A DNA stretch of 64,000 nt from assembly GCA_045542595.1 (NCBI GenBank), contig JAZQLI010000030.1:9490-73489 (forward strand), given 5' to 3'. Shown in pieces: positions 55,733 to 64,000 of this stretch. The notes under the pieces were generated by a model. The model ran no database searches. It worked only from the letters and a program-made list of their open reading frames with translations, and was not told the DNA's origin. The translations under genes and the position numbers were made by a program. This DNA comes from Scatosoma sp045542595. GTDB taxonomy: Bacteria; Bacillota; Clostridia; Christensenellales; Borkfalkiaceae. Each line of letters starts with the position of its first letter. Within the stretch, counting starts at the first letter, position 1.

Positions 55733-57268
55733 ATGATTGCCAAGGTGCAAAGCTATGCGTTATCGGGTTTGGAAGGCGTTGCCGTTACGGTAGAAACGGA
55801 CGTGTCAAGAGGGCTCCCTTCGTACGAAATGGTTGGGTTACCCGACGCGGCGGTAAAAGAATCTAAGGAACGGGTAAAAAGTGCGGTGAAAAACAGCTTA
55901 CTCGAATTTCCTACGCATAGAATCACGGTCAATCTTGCCCCTGCCTACGTGAAAAAAGAAGGCTCGGCTTTCGATTTACCCGTGGCAGTGAGTTTGATGC
56001 TCGCCTATGGGGAGTTGGTTGCCGACGTAAGTGATACGGTATTTTTAGGCGAGCTTGCCTTAAACGGCGATTTGCGCCCCGTAACGGGCGTATTGCCTGC
56101 TATTATTTCCGCGCGCGATAAAGGGTTTACTACTTTCGTCGTGCCGTATGAAAACCGTAAAGAAACAGGCTACGTACACGGCGTAACGGTATATGCCGCC
56201 AAATCTCTTCGGGAAGTGATTGACCACCTTTCGGGTTTAAAGCCTTTATCCCCCGTACAGGCAGAGCGTTTCCAAGCGTCGAACGTTAGCGAACTTTCTT
56301 CTCACGATTTAGCATTTGTCAAAGGTCAACCGATAGCCAAACGCGCCTTGGAAGTGGCGGTGGCAGGCGGTCATAATATCTTATTCGTAGGGCCGCCGGG
56401 TAGCGGTAAAACGATGCTCGCAAGGGCAATCCCTACCGTGCTTCCCGATATGGAATTCGACGAAGCGTTGGAAATTACCAAAATTCATTCGGTTGCAGGT
56501 ACTTTAGGGGATAACGGAATCGTTTCTATGCGCCCGTTTAGAAGTCCTCACCATACGGCAACTACCGTATCCCTTTGCGGCGGCGGCAGTAAATCGGTGC
56601 GCCCTGGGGAAATCAGCTTGGCGCACGGCGGCGTACTCTTTTTGGACGAATTGCCCGAATATAAGCGCTCGTCGCTCGAAAGCTTACGCCAACCCTTGGA
56701 AGACGGAGTTATTACCATATCCCGTTCGGGCGGTACGGTTACCTATCCTGCAAGCTTTATGCTTTGTGCTAGTATGAACCCTTGCCCCTGCGGCAATTTC
56801 GGTAGCGGTAAACGCCGCTGCAGCTGTACGCCTAACGATATTCGTAAATACCGTGCACGTATTTCCGGTCCGCTTTTGGATAGAATTGATATTCAAGTGG
56901 AAGTGGACGGCGTAGAATACGACGATTTGGTATCGAATACGCAAGAAGAGAGTAGCGAACGGGTAAAAGCGCGTGCGCAAGCGGCGCGAAAAATTCAACG
57001 GGCGCGCTTTGAAGGGAGCAACGTGAAATCGAATGCCGAAATGCACGAAAAGGAAACGCGGCAATATTGTGCGTTGGATAAAGAATGCGAACAGGTTTTG
57101 CGCGAAGCGTTTGAAAGTTTGCATTTATCCGCGCGTGCACGTTCGCGTATATTAAAAGTAGCGCGTACCATTGCCGACTTGGATTTATCCGAAAACATCA
57201 CACCCGAACATCTTTACGAAGCCATCTCTTATCGGACTTACGGCGCAGAACACAGCGATTTGGATTAA
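55733..57268 (+). CDS. comM: YifB/ComM-family Mg-chelatase-like AAA+ ATPase
   Basis: 511 aa. N-terminal Lon-like/S5 domain (VTVETDVSRGLPSYEMVGLPDAAVKESKERVK), AAA+ core with Walker A GPPGSGKTMLARAI (near 222), Walker B VLFLDELPEYKR, a Cys-rich zinc insert (CPCGNFGSGKRRCSC) and arginine-finger region. ComM is a DNA helicase acting in branch migration during natural transformation. Own promoter; repeat array 3 begins 14 nt after the stop, followed by dprA. Confidence 0.93.
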   Translation: MIAKVQSYALSGLEGVAVTVETDVSRGLPSYEMVGLPDAAVKESKERVKSAVKNSLLEFPTHRITVNLAPAYVKKEGSAFDLPVAVSLMLAYGELVADVSDTVFLGELALNGDLRPVTGVLPAIISARDKGFTTFVVPYENRKETGYVHGVTVYAAKSLREVIDHLSGLKPLSPVQAERFQASNVSELSSHDLAFVKGQPIAKRALEVAVAGGHNILFVGPPGSGKTMLARAIPTVLPDMEFDEALEITKIHSVAGTLGDNGIVSMRPFRSPHHTATTVSLCGGGSKSVRPGEISLAHGGVLFLDELPEYKRSSLESLRQPLEDGVITISRSGGTVTYPASFMLCASMNPCPCGNFGSGKRRCSCTPNDIRKYRARISGPLLDRIDIQVEVDGVEYDDLVSNTQEESSERVKARAQAARKIQRARFEGSNVKSNAEMHEKETRQYCALDKECEQVLREAFESLHLSARARSRILKVARTIADLDLSENITPEHLYEAISYRTYGAEHSDLD

Positions 57269-57282
57269 TAACGAAGAAACCG

Positions 57283-57615
57283 CTTCGTTATACTGCGTTG
57301 TTTCTCGCTTACATACTAACGGTATGCGCGCTCGCAACGCCTTGTCTAACTTGCGTCTTGCTTCGTTATTTCGCGTTGTTCGTCGTAGAAACTTCGTTAT
57401 ACTGCGTTGTTACTCGCTTACATACTAAGGGTATGCGCGCTCGTAACGCCTTGTCTAACCCACGTCTTGCTTCGTTATTTCGCATTGTTCGTCGTAGAAA
57501 CTTCGTTATACTGCGTTGTTACTCGCTTACATACTAACGGTATGTGCGCTCGCAACGCCCTGTCTAACCCACGTCTTGCTTCGTTATTTTTCCTTACATA
57601 CTATCGGTCTGCACG
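57283..57615 (+). repeat. Structured tandem repeat array 3 (109-bp period), between comM and dprA
   Basis: Copies start at 57283, 57392 and 57501, each CTTCGTTATACTGCGTTGTT ... CATAC-TAACG-GTATG ... GCAACGCCTTGTCTAAC, then a unit-specific tail. A final fragment ends near 57615. Apparent reading frames across it are fortuitous. The 365-nt gap contains nothing else but the dprA start region, with no clear Shine-Dalgarno. Confidence 0.93.
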
Positions 57616-57633
57616 GTTTAAAAGTAAAAACAT

Positions 57634-58485
57634 ATGCAAATTCAAGAAATAGACAAAACTTCTCCATATTACCCCAAGGAATGGGCAACGCTTCCCGACG
57701 CGCCGAAGACGGTGCAATACGCAGGGGATATTTCGTTGTTGACTACCCGTAAATTTACGGTAGTCGGCTCGCGGAAAACGCCTATGGCGGCGTTGAAAAC
57801 GGGGGAAGAAATCGGCAAAGTATTATCGTCGGCGTTTACGTTGGTAACGGGCGCGGCGGACGGTGGGGATACGGCGGCTATCGAAGGCGCGTTGAAAGCA
57901 GGCGGAAAGGTGATTTGTGTGTTGGCAGGCGGTTTTTCAGCTATTCCCCAAGCAAATTACCCGTTGATGCAACGGATTATGGAACGGGGATTGATGCTTA
58001 CGCCCTATCCTTACGATACGCCCGTAAGAAGCTTTTCGTACGAATACCGCAATAAGTTGTTAGCGGCGCTTGGGGAAAGCGTTTTGGTGCTCGGCGCAGG
58101 GGAAAAGAGCGGTGCGTTGATTACGGCAAAGTATGCCAAACAAATGCAAAAAAAGATATTCGCCCTGCCGTATGCACCGGGTACGGTTTGCGGCGCAGGC
58201 TGTAACGCGCTTATTAAAAACGGTGCGTATCTCACCGAAACGGCGGAAGATATTTTCGCCCAAACGGGCGTGGAACTTTCCAAAACCCAACAGCCAAGCG
58301 TGCCTACGCTGCGCGCGGACGAAGAGAAAATGCTTGCCGCACTGAAAGAGACGGGGGAAGAACATATTTCCGTTCTTTCTCAAAAATCGGGCGTGCCCGT
58401 ATTCAAGGCAAGGTCGGTGCTTTCAGCGCTGGAAGTGAAAGGGCTTGCCGTCGGTGTGGGCGGTAACCGTTATTCGCCCGTATAA
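57634..58485 (+). CDS. dprA: DNA-processing protein DprA/Smf
   Basis: 283 aa. Rossmann-type DprA core: FTVVGSRKTPM, VTGAADGGDTAAIEGAL, VLAGGFSAIPQANYPLM, EYRNKLLAALG and SGALITAKYA; C-terminal winged-helix (ADEEKMLAALKE ... VLSALEVKGLAVGVGG). Loads RecA on incoming single-stranded DNA. The N-terminal SAM domain is absent, as in shorter Bacillota forms. Heads dprA-topA-trmFO-hslVU; lies next to comM. Confidence 0.93.
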   Translation: MQIQEIDKTSPYYPKEWATLPDAPKTVQYAGDISLLTTRKFTVVGSRKTPMAALKTGEEIGKVLSSAFTLVTGAADGGDTAAIEGALKAGGKVICVLAGGFSAIPQANYPLMQRIMERGLMLTPYPYDTPVRSFSYEYRNKLLAALGESVLVLGAGEKSGALITAKYAKQMQKKIFALPYAPGTVCGAGCNALIKNGAYLTETAEDIFAQTGVELSKTQQPSVPTLRADEEKMLAALKETGEEHISVLSQKSGVPVFKARSVLSALEVKGLAVGVGGNRYSPV

Positions 58486-58534
58486 CCGTATAAAAAGAGT
58501 AAAAAAATTTTAAGTAGATATAAAGGAACGAAGC

Positions 58535-60877
58535 ATGGATTTAATTATCGTAGAGTCGCCTTCCAAGGCGAAAACCATTTCCAAATACCTGAAAGGTCAG
58601 TATCGCGTAGACGCGTCCGCAGGGCACATTCGCGATTTGCCTGTGCATACGCTCGGCGTAGACATTGAAAACAGGTTCGAGCCGAAGTACGTCAATTCCG
58701 AAGGGAAGGAAGACGTTATCCGTCGGCTTGTCGACGCTACCAAGCGCGCAGGTAAAGTATATCTTGCAACCGACCCTGATAGAGAAGGGGAAGCGATTGC
58801 TTGGCATTTGCAAACGGTTTTAGGATTGGACGAAAAGGGCGCAAACCGTATCGAATTCAACGAAGTATCGCCGCGCGCGATAGAAGCGGCTTTAAAAGCG
58901 CCCCGTCCTATCAATTACAATTTGGTAGACGCGCAACAGGCGCGCCGCGTGTTGGATAGATTAGTGGGATATAAACTCTCTACTTTGCTCAATCATAAAA
59001 TCGAAGATAAAAACGGAAGCGGAAAACGCACTCTTTCGGGCGGTAGAGTGCAATCGGTTGCGCTTCGTTTAATGGTGGAAAGAGTACGTGAAATTACGGC
59101 GTTCAAGCCCGAAGAATACTGGAATTTAACAGCAGAGTTGCAAGATATCCCTGCCAAGTTTGCGCCCTTTAAAGCGATGCTTGAAAAGCGCGGCACGAAG
59201 AAATACAAGCCTGCTTCCGCAGAAGAAACGGCAAAGGTATTAGATGAAATTTCGGCAGGGAAATTCGTAGTGGTAAAAGTGAAGAAAGCGGTTACCAAAT
59301 CGCACGCGCCTGCGCCGTTTACCACGTCGTCGTTGCAACAGGACGCTTCGACGAAGCTGGGCTTTACCGCGCCCGAAACAATGACGCTTGCACAGCATTT
59401 ATACGAAGGTATCGAAACGGAAAACGGCGACCATATCGCATTTATTACCTATATGCGTACCGACTCCGTTCGCGTTTCCAAAGAAGCGCAGGCAAAAGCG
59501 TTAGAACGTATTCGTAAGGTGTACGGAGATAAATACGCGCCTGAAAAGCCGAACTATTACGCTTCGAAAAAGGGCGCGCAAGACGCGCACGAAGCCATTC
59601 GTCCTATCGACGTGGAAATGACTCCTGAAAAGGCGAAAACGCTTTTGGATAAAAAGCACTATTCGTTGTATAAATTAGTTTACGAACGTTTCCTTGCTTC
59701 GCAAATGTCGGAAGCGCAATATAACAGTGCGCAAATGGAAATAGACAATAGCGGTTACATTTTCAAGGCAAGCGGAAAGGTGCTTTTGTTTGCAGGGTTT
59801 ACCGCTATTTATCAAGACGTTTCTTCGAAAAAGGACGACGAAGATAACGTAGACGCGGCAAAACTGTTACCCGATTTAACCGAAGGGGATATTTTGAATT
59901 TAACGCATTTGCAAAAGGAGCAAAAATTCACCAAACCGCCCCTGCGCTATACCGACGCTTCGCTGGTAAAAACGATGGAAGAAAAGGGCATAGGCCGTCC
60001 GTCTACGTATGCTACCATTATTTCCAAACTGATGCAACGGTACGTGAAAAAGGACGGTAAATATATGTACCCCACGCCCATTGCGTACGACGTAGTGGAT
60101 ATGCTTGTAAAATGCTTTGTCGACGTTATGGATATCGGCTTTACGGCAGGTATGGAAAACCGCTTGGACGATATCGAAGACGGCGGTGTAAACTGGCGCG
60201 ACGTCATCGGGGACTTCTATCCCGATTTTGAAAAAAATTTATTAAAAGCGTCTTCCTACGGAGACGAACAAACGCAAATCACTTGCGGCAAATGCGGTCA
60301 TTTTATGCTCCGCAGAATGGGGAAATTCGGTAAATACTTGGCTTGTTCGAACTATCCCGAATGTAGAAATATCATCAGTGAAAACAAGGAAGAAATCTCT
60401 TCGGTGCGTTGTCCGAAATGCGGACAAAATATGGTGGTAAAAAGCGGCAAGTTCGGTCGGTTTCTCGCTTGTCCCAACTATCCCGACTGTAAATCCACCG
60501 CGCCTATGCCGTCGGACGAAGAACCCAAGCTTGCAGGCAAGTGTCCGCAGTGCGGCTCGCCTATGACGGTGCGCAAATCGAAAAAAGGCAAGGTATATTA
60601 TAGCTGCTTGGGCTATCCCGACTGTAAATTTATGAGCTGGGACGTTCCCACGGGTGAAAAATGTCCGCAGTGCGGCGGAGCTATCGTGCTGTCGGCACGC
60701 GGTAATAAACGTTGCGATAATAAAGACTGTTCTTATCGCATTAAACCGGAAAAAGCGGATAACGACGGAGAAAAAAGTGCAGCGAAAGATACCGCGCCTA
60801 CCTTCGTGAGTGCGTTCGAAGCGCCGCCGCTCATGGACGAACCTAACTATTTTGATAATTTGAACGATTTGGAATAA
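58535..60877 (+). CDS. topA: DNA topoisomerase I
   Basis: 780 aa type IA topoisomerase. TOPRIM domain LIIVESPSKAKTISKYL ... DPDREGEAIAWHL, active-site Tyr in ITYMRTDSVRV (near 310), and a C-terminal block with four Cys4 zinc ribbons (CGKCG, CPKCG, CPQCG, CPQCG). Relaxes negative supercoils. Follows dprA in the standard order. AAAGGAACG precedes the ATG. Confidence 0.97.
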   Translation: MDLIIVESPSKAKTISKYLKGQYRVDASAGHIRDLPVHTLGVDIENRFEPKYVNSEGKEDVIRRLVDATKRAGKVYLATDPDREGEAIAWHLQTVLGLDEKGANRIEFNEVSPRAIEAALKAPRPINYNLVDAQQARRVLDRLVGYKLSTLLNHKIEDKNGSGKRTLSGGRVQSVALRLMVERVREITAFKPEEYWNLTAELQDIPAKFAPFKAMLEKRGTKKYKPASAEETAKVLDEISAGKFVVVKVKKAVTKSHAPAPFTTSSLQQDASTKLGFTAPETMTLAQHLYEGIETENGDHIAFITYMRTDSVRVSKEAQAKALERIRKVYGDKYAPEKPNYYASKKGAQDAHEAIRPIDVEMTPEKAKTLLDKKHYSLYKLVYERFLASQMSEAQYNSAQMEIDNSGYIFKASGKVLLFAGFTAIYQDVSSKKDDEDNVDAAKLLPDLTEGDILNLTHLQKEQKFTKPPLRYTDASLVKTMEEKGIGRPSTYATIISKLMQRYVKKDGKYMYPTPIAYDVVDMLVKCFVDVMDIGFTAGMENRLDDIEDGGVNWRDVIGDFYPDFEKNLLKASSYGDEQTQITCGKCGHFMLRRMGKFGKYLACSNYPECRNIISENKEEISSVRCPKCGQNMVVKSGKFGRFLACPNYPDCKSTAPMPSDEEPKLAGKCPQCGSPMTVRKSKKGKVYYSCLGYPDCKFMSWDVPTGEKCPQCGGAIVLSARGNKRCDNKDCSYRIKPEKADNDGEKSAAKDTAPTFVSAFEAPPLMDEPNYFDNLNDLE

Positions 60878-60882
60878 CGGCT

Positions 60883-62199
60883 ATGCAACAAAAAGAAGTG
60901 CTTGTTATCGGCGGCGGACTCGCCGGGAGCGAAGCGGCGTATTACTTGGCTTCGCGCGGAGTGAAAACAACGCTCGTCGATATGAAACCGCATAAATTTA
61001 CGCCGGCGCACGAAAGCGCGAACTACGGCGAGCTGGTTTGTTCGAACTCCTTAAAAAGCAACGACGTATACGCCAACGCATGCGGACTGTTAAAGGAAGA
61101 GATGCGAAAGCTCGGTTCCATGGTTATCGCGGCGGCGGATACCACGAAAGTACCTGCAGGCGCGGCGCTTGCGGTGGACAGGGACGCGTTTTCGAAGTAT
61201 ATTACGCAAAAACTGCAAAATTGCCCTAACCTTACCTTGCAAAGCGAAGAAATTACCGCTCTTCCCGAAGTGGAAAAGGACGGGGACAGGTACGTGATTA
61301 TCGCTACAGGGCCGTTGACTGCCGACGCGTTATTTGCCGATATCAAAGAAAAGACGGGCGGCGAATTGCATTTTTACGACGCGTCCGCGCCTATCGTTTC
61401 GGCGGAGAGTATTTGCTACGAAAAGGCGTTTACGGGGGATAGATACGGCAAGGGCACGGGCGATTATATCAACTGCCCTATGAACAAAGAAGAATATTAC
61501 GCGTTCGTAGACGCGTTGTTGTCCGCGGAAAAAGCGACTTTGCACGCGTTTGAAAAGGGAGAAATTTTCGAAGGGTGTATGCCTATCGAAGTAATGGCTT
61601 CGCGCGGTAGAGATACCTTGCGTTTCGGTACGTTAAAACCGGTAGGGCTGTTCGACGAAGACGGAAATAGGCCGTACGCGGTGTTACAACTTCGCAAGGA
61701 AAACGAAAGTGGTACGGCGTATAATTTGGTGGGGTTTCAGACGAATTTGAAATTTCCCGAACAAAAACGGGTGTTTTCCATGATACCTGCCCTGCAAAAT
61801 GCGGAGTTTTTACGTTACGGCGTAATGCATAGAAATACGTTTATTCACTCTCCGTCCGTTTTAAATCGCAATTTTTCGTTTAAAAATAATCAGCGGATAT
61901 TTTTCGCGGGACAAATCACGGGCGTAGAAGGGTACGTGGAAAGCGCGGCAAGCGGTTTGCTGACAGCTATTGCGATATATGACGAAATACAGGGCAAGCC
62001 TGCGCGCGTATTCGACGATACCTGTGTATGCGGCGCTTTGCAAACGCATATCTCTACACCGAATAAAGATTTTCAACCGATGAACGCCAACTTCGGCATT
62101 TTAGCGCCGTTGCCTACGCGTATCAAAGATAAAAAACAACGGTACGCGGCTTTGGCGGAACGCGCCTTGCAAACGGTGGGGAAAATTTCCGCGCAATAA
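60883..62199 (+). CDS. trmFO: Methylenetetrahydrofolate-tRNA-(uracil-5-)-methyltransferase TrmFO
   Basis: 438 aa. FAD loop VLVIGGGLAGSEAAYYLASRGV; GELVCSNSLKS with a conserved Cys; the long C-terminal domain with NFGILAPLPTRIKDKKQRY. Makes m5U54 in tRNA with methylene-THF and FADH2. Starts 5 nt after topA. The usual next gene xerC is missing. Confidence 0.97.
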   Translation: MQQKEVLVIGGGLAGSEAAYYLASRGVKTTLVDMKPHKFTPAHESANYGELVCSNSLKSNDVYANACGLLKEEMRKLGSMVIAAADTTKVPAGAALAVDRDAFSKYITQKLQNCPNLTLQSEEITALPEVEKDGDRYVIIATGPLTADALFADIKEKTGGELHFYDASAPIVSAESICYEKAFTGDRYGKGTGDYINCPMNKEEYYAFVDALLSAEKATLHAFEKGEIFEGCMPIEVMASRGRDTLRFGTLKPVGLFDEDGNRPYAVLQLRKENESGTAYNLVGFQTNLKFPEQKRVFSMIPALQNAEFLRYGVMHRNTFIHSPSVLNRNFSFKNNQRIFFAGQITGVEGYVESAASGLLTAIAIYDEIQGKPARVFDDTCVCGALQTHISTPNKDFQPMNANFGILAPLPTRIKDKKQRYAALAERALQTVGKISAQ

Positions 62200-62219
62200 C
62201 CAAAATAGGAGAAAGTATT

Positions 62220-62798
62220 ATGGAATTTAGGGGTACAACCATTTGCGCCGTAAAAAAGAACGGCGTAACCGCAATCGCCGGAGACGGACAAGTTACGATG
62301 GGCGAATCGGTTATTTTTAAAAACACGGCGATAAAAGTGCGCCGCATTTTCGGCGGTAAGGTAATTTTGGGCTTTGCAGGCTCGGTTACCGACGCTTTTG
62401 CACTCACCGAACGTTTTGAAGGTATGTTGAATAAATTTTCGGGGAACTTAATGCGCTCCGCCGTGGAGCTTGCCGAGCTTTGGCGCAGCGATAAGTTGGG
62501 TAGAAAATTAGACGCAATGATGATTACGGCAGACGAAAACACGCTGCTCATTTTATCGGGCACGGGCGAAGTTATCGAACCGGACGAAGGAGTATGCGCT
62601 ATTGGCAGCGGCGGCAATTACGCGTTGGCGGCGGCACGCGCACTCTATAAGGAAACGGACTACGACGCTCCTACCATTGCGCAAAAGGCATTAAAAATCG
62701 CTTCGGAAATTTGCGTATTCACAAACGATAATATTCGTTTGGAAACGGTGGGCGAGCCTATAACGGCGAAGAAAACGAAGAAAGGGGGTAACGAGTAA
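62220..62798 (+). CDS. hslV: ATP-dependent protease subunit HslV (ClpQ)
   Basis: 192 aa. N-terminal MEFRG propeptide is removed to expose the catalytic Thr (GTTICAV); GDGQVTMGESVIFKNTAIKVRR and SGTGEVIEPDEGVCAIGSGG are proteasome-beta-like core motifs. Forms a dodecamer capped by HslU. ATG overlap of one nt with hslU shows coupling. Confidence 0.96.
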   Translation: MEFRGTTICAVKKNGVTAIAGDGQVTMGESVIFKNTAIKVRRIFGGKVILGFAGSVTDAFALTERFEGMLNKFSGNLMRSAVELAELWRSDKLGRKLDAMMITADENTLLILSGTGEVIEPDEGVCAIGSGGNYALAAARALYKETDYDAPTIAQKALKIASEICVFTNDNIRLETVGEPITAKKTKKGGNE

Positions 62799-63955
62799 TG
62801 GATTTATCTCCCAAACAAATCGTATATCAATTAGATAAATATATTATCGGGCAGGACGACGCGAAAAAGGCGGTGGCAATCGCTTTAAGAAACCGTTACC
62901 GTCGTGCGCAGTTGCCTGTGGAAATCCGTGAGGAAATTACGCCGAAAAATATCATTATGAAAGGGCCTACGGGCGTAGGTAAAACGGAAATTGCCCGTCG
63001 TTTGGCAAAACTTGTCAAAGCGCCTTTTGTGAAAGTGGAAGCCACGAAATATACCGAAGTGGGTTACGTGGGTAAGGACGTCGAAGGTATGATTCGCGAT
63101 TTGGCGGAATGTGCCTACCGTTTGGTAAAGGCGGAAAAGGAAGAACAGGTAAAAGCCAAAGCTACGGCAGCGGCAGAGCGCCGTATTATGCGCGCGCTTG
63201 CCGAAGCGAAAAAGGACGAAAAGGGCGATACCGCGAAAGAAGTATGGGAAAATAACCTGCTTATCGATTTAAGAAACGGCTTATACGACAACTACGTTAT
63301 CGAAATGGAAGTGTTGGATACGCCCCAACAAATGGAACTCGTACCCGGCGGCGCGGCAATTTCTATCGGCAGTATCTTCGGGGATATGTTAGGGCAAAAG
63401 AAGAAAAAACGCAAATTCTCTGTAAAGGAAGCCTTCCAAATTGCTATCGAAGAAGAATCGGGTAAGCTCGTAGACGAAGACGCCATTAAAAGTGAAGCGT
63501 TATACCGCGCGGAAAACGACGGTATCGTATTCATTGACGAAATTGATAAAATTGCAGGCAAGGGCAATCAAAACGGCGCGGACGTTTCCCGAGAAGGGGT
63601 ACAGCGCGATATTTTACCTATCGTGGAAGGCAGTACGGTAGTTACCAAATACGGCCCTGTCAAAACCGATTTCATACTCTTTATCGCGGCGGGCGCGTTC
63701 CACGTTTCTTCGATAGAAGATTTGATTCCTGAATTGCAGGGTAGATTCCCCGTTTCGGTGGAATTGCATAGCCTTACGAAGGAAGATTTCGTGCGTATTT
63801 TAACGGAAACGGAAAATTCGCTCACTTTCCAATACGGAAAATTATTGAGCGTAGACAATATCGATTTGCAGTTTGACGAGGGCGCAATCGAGCGTATTGC
63901 AGAAGTTTCGGTAGAGTTGAATTTGACGTCCGAGGATATCGGCGCAAGACGTTTG
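62798..63955 (+). CDS. hslU: ATP-dependent protease ATPase HslU (ClpY), 3' truncated by contig end
   Basis: AAA+ unfoldase of the HslUV protease. Walker A MKGPTGVGKTEIARRLAK (near 54), a charged I-domain (~110-230), Walker B FIDEIDKIAGKG, sensor ARR in the last genuine residues (ELNLTSEDIGARRL). Genuine coding ends at 63955; the following reading (KSDRSHVVL and stop) is translation of sequencing adapter. The full protein should be ~450-470 aa, so about 70-80 residues are missing. codY, often next in Bacillota, would lie beyond. Confidence 0.93.
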
Positions 63956-63997
63956 AAGTCGGATCGTAGCCATGTCGTTCTGTGAGCCAAGGAGTTG
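63956..63997. other. MGI/BGI sequencing adapter at contig end (artefact)
   Basis: 42 bases beginning AAGTCGGATCGTAGCCATGT and ending GAGCCAAGGAGTTG equal, as I know it, the DNBSEQ/BGISEQ reverse adapter. It interrupts hslU at GARRL. The last three bases (63998-64000) follow the adapter and are equally untrustworthy. Confidence 0.95.
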
Positions 63998-64000
63998 GAC

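Noticed and set aside
57171..57752. Several 78-85 codon frames rich in ATPCLT/LLRYFALFVVETS repeats
   Set aside because: They are readings of the 109-bp DNA repeat in another frame, without ribosome sites; not genes.

Overview
This window reads as one chromosomal contig of an uncultured, low-to-mid GC Bacillota (Firmicutes), most likely a gut Clostridia lineage. Grounds: sporulation genes spmA/spmB, the Gram-positive gene orders ylxM-ffh-rpsP-khpA-rimM, dprA-topA-trmFO-hslVU and rpsB-tsf-pyrH-frr-uppS-cdsA-dxr-rseP, CDF/ECF transporters, BspA-like leucine-rich repeats and several lipoproteins. A Christensenellales-type affiliation is a guess. Sigma-A promoters (TTGACA-17-TATAAT, often with an upstream TGn) stand before most transcription units. 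I see no tRNA, rRNA, CRISPR array, transposase or prophage gene.

Layout. 1-3.7 kb: 5'-truncated ATP-grasp ligase and the proline operon proBAC. 3.9-7.1 kb: membrane glycosyltransferase, then a BspA-like lipoprotein gene bracketed by a 41-bp duplicated terminator. 7.2-13.7 kb: GTP-type PEP carboxykinase, a decayed mntP fragment, a hexapeptide acyltransferase with glmM, intact mntP, spmAB. 13.8-18.5 kb: metG-tatD-radical SAM-ksgA. 18.5-26.8 kb: Gly-rich lipoprotein under a divergent XRE repressor, PAP2 phosphatase, EF-G paralogue, cysteine desulfurase, ferredoxin, aminotransferase, tandem XRE protein. 27-30.4 kb: rpmG-secE-nusG-rplKA and rplJL. 30.5-35.6 kb: accessory block (cyclophilin-like lipoprotein, hypotheticals, a ruvX-yrzB fusion, an XRE repressor with three operators facing a frameshifted gene). 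35.7-46.9 kb: translation, isoprenoid, lipid and SRP genes. 46.9-55 kb: TPP-riboswitch-controlled thiT, yfbR, an HtrA-like protease, an FtsK-like protein with a lost Walker A, mutY, flavoprotein, CDF and Ca2+/Na+ antiporters. 55-64 kb: rplS, comM, dprA, topA, trmFO, hslV, hslU.

The most unusual content: (1) three tandem arrays of one structured repeat family (periods 142, 103 and 109 bp), each beginning 9-16 nt after the stop codon of a plus-strand gene (rseP, ffh, comM); in two arrays the last copy has lost its centre. (2) A recurrent arrangement in which the -10 box lies 6-10 nt before the ATG with no Shine-Dalgarno (mntP, PAP2, nifS, ruvX), implying leaderless mRNAs. (3) XRE repressors with clear palindromic operators, one lying exactly in a promoter spacer. 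(4) ruvX and yrzB joined in one frame with the internal ribosome site retained. (5) An Asn/Gln-rich extension on the TatD-linked radical SAM protein.

The last 45 bases are not genomic: positions 63956-63997 match the MGI/BGI sequencing adapter as I know it, so the contig ends inside hslU and the apparent hslU stop is an artefact.
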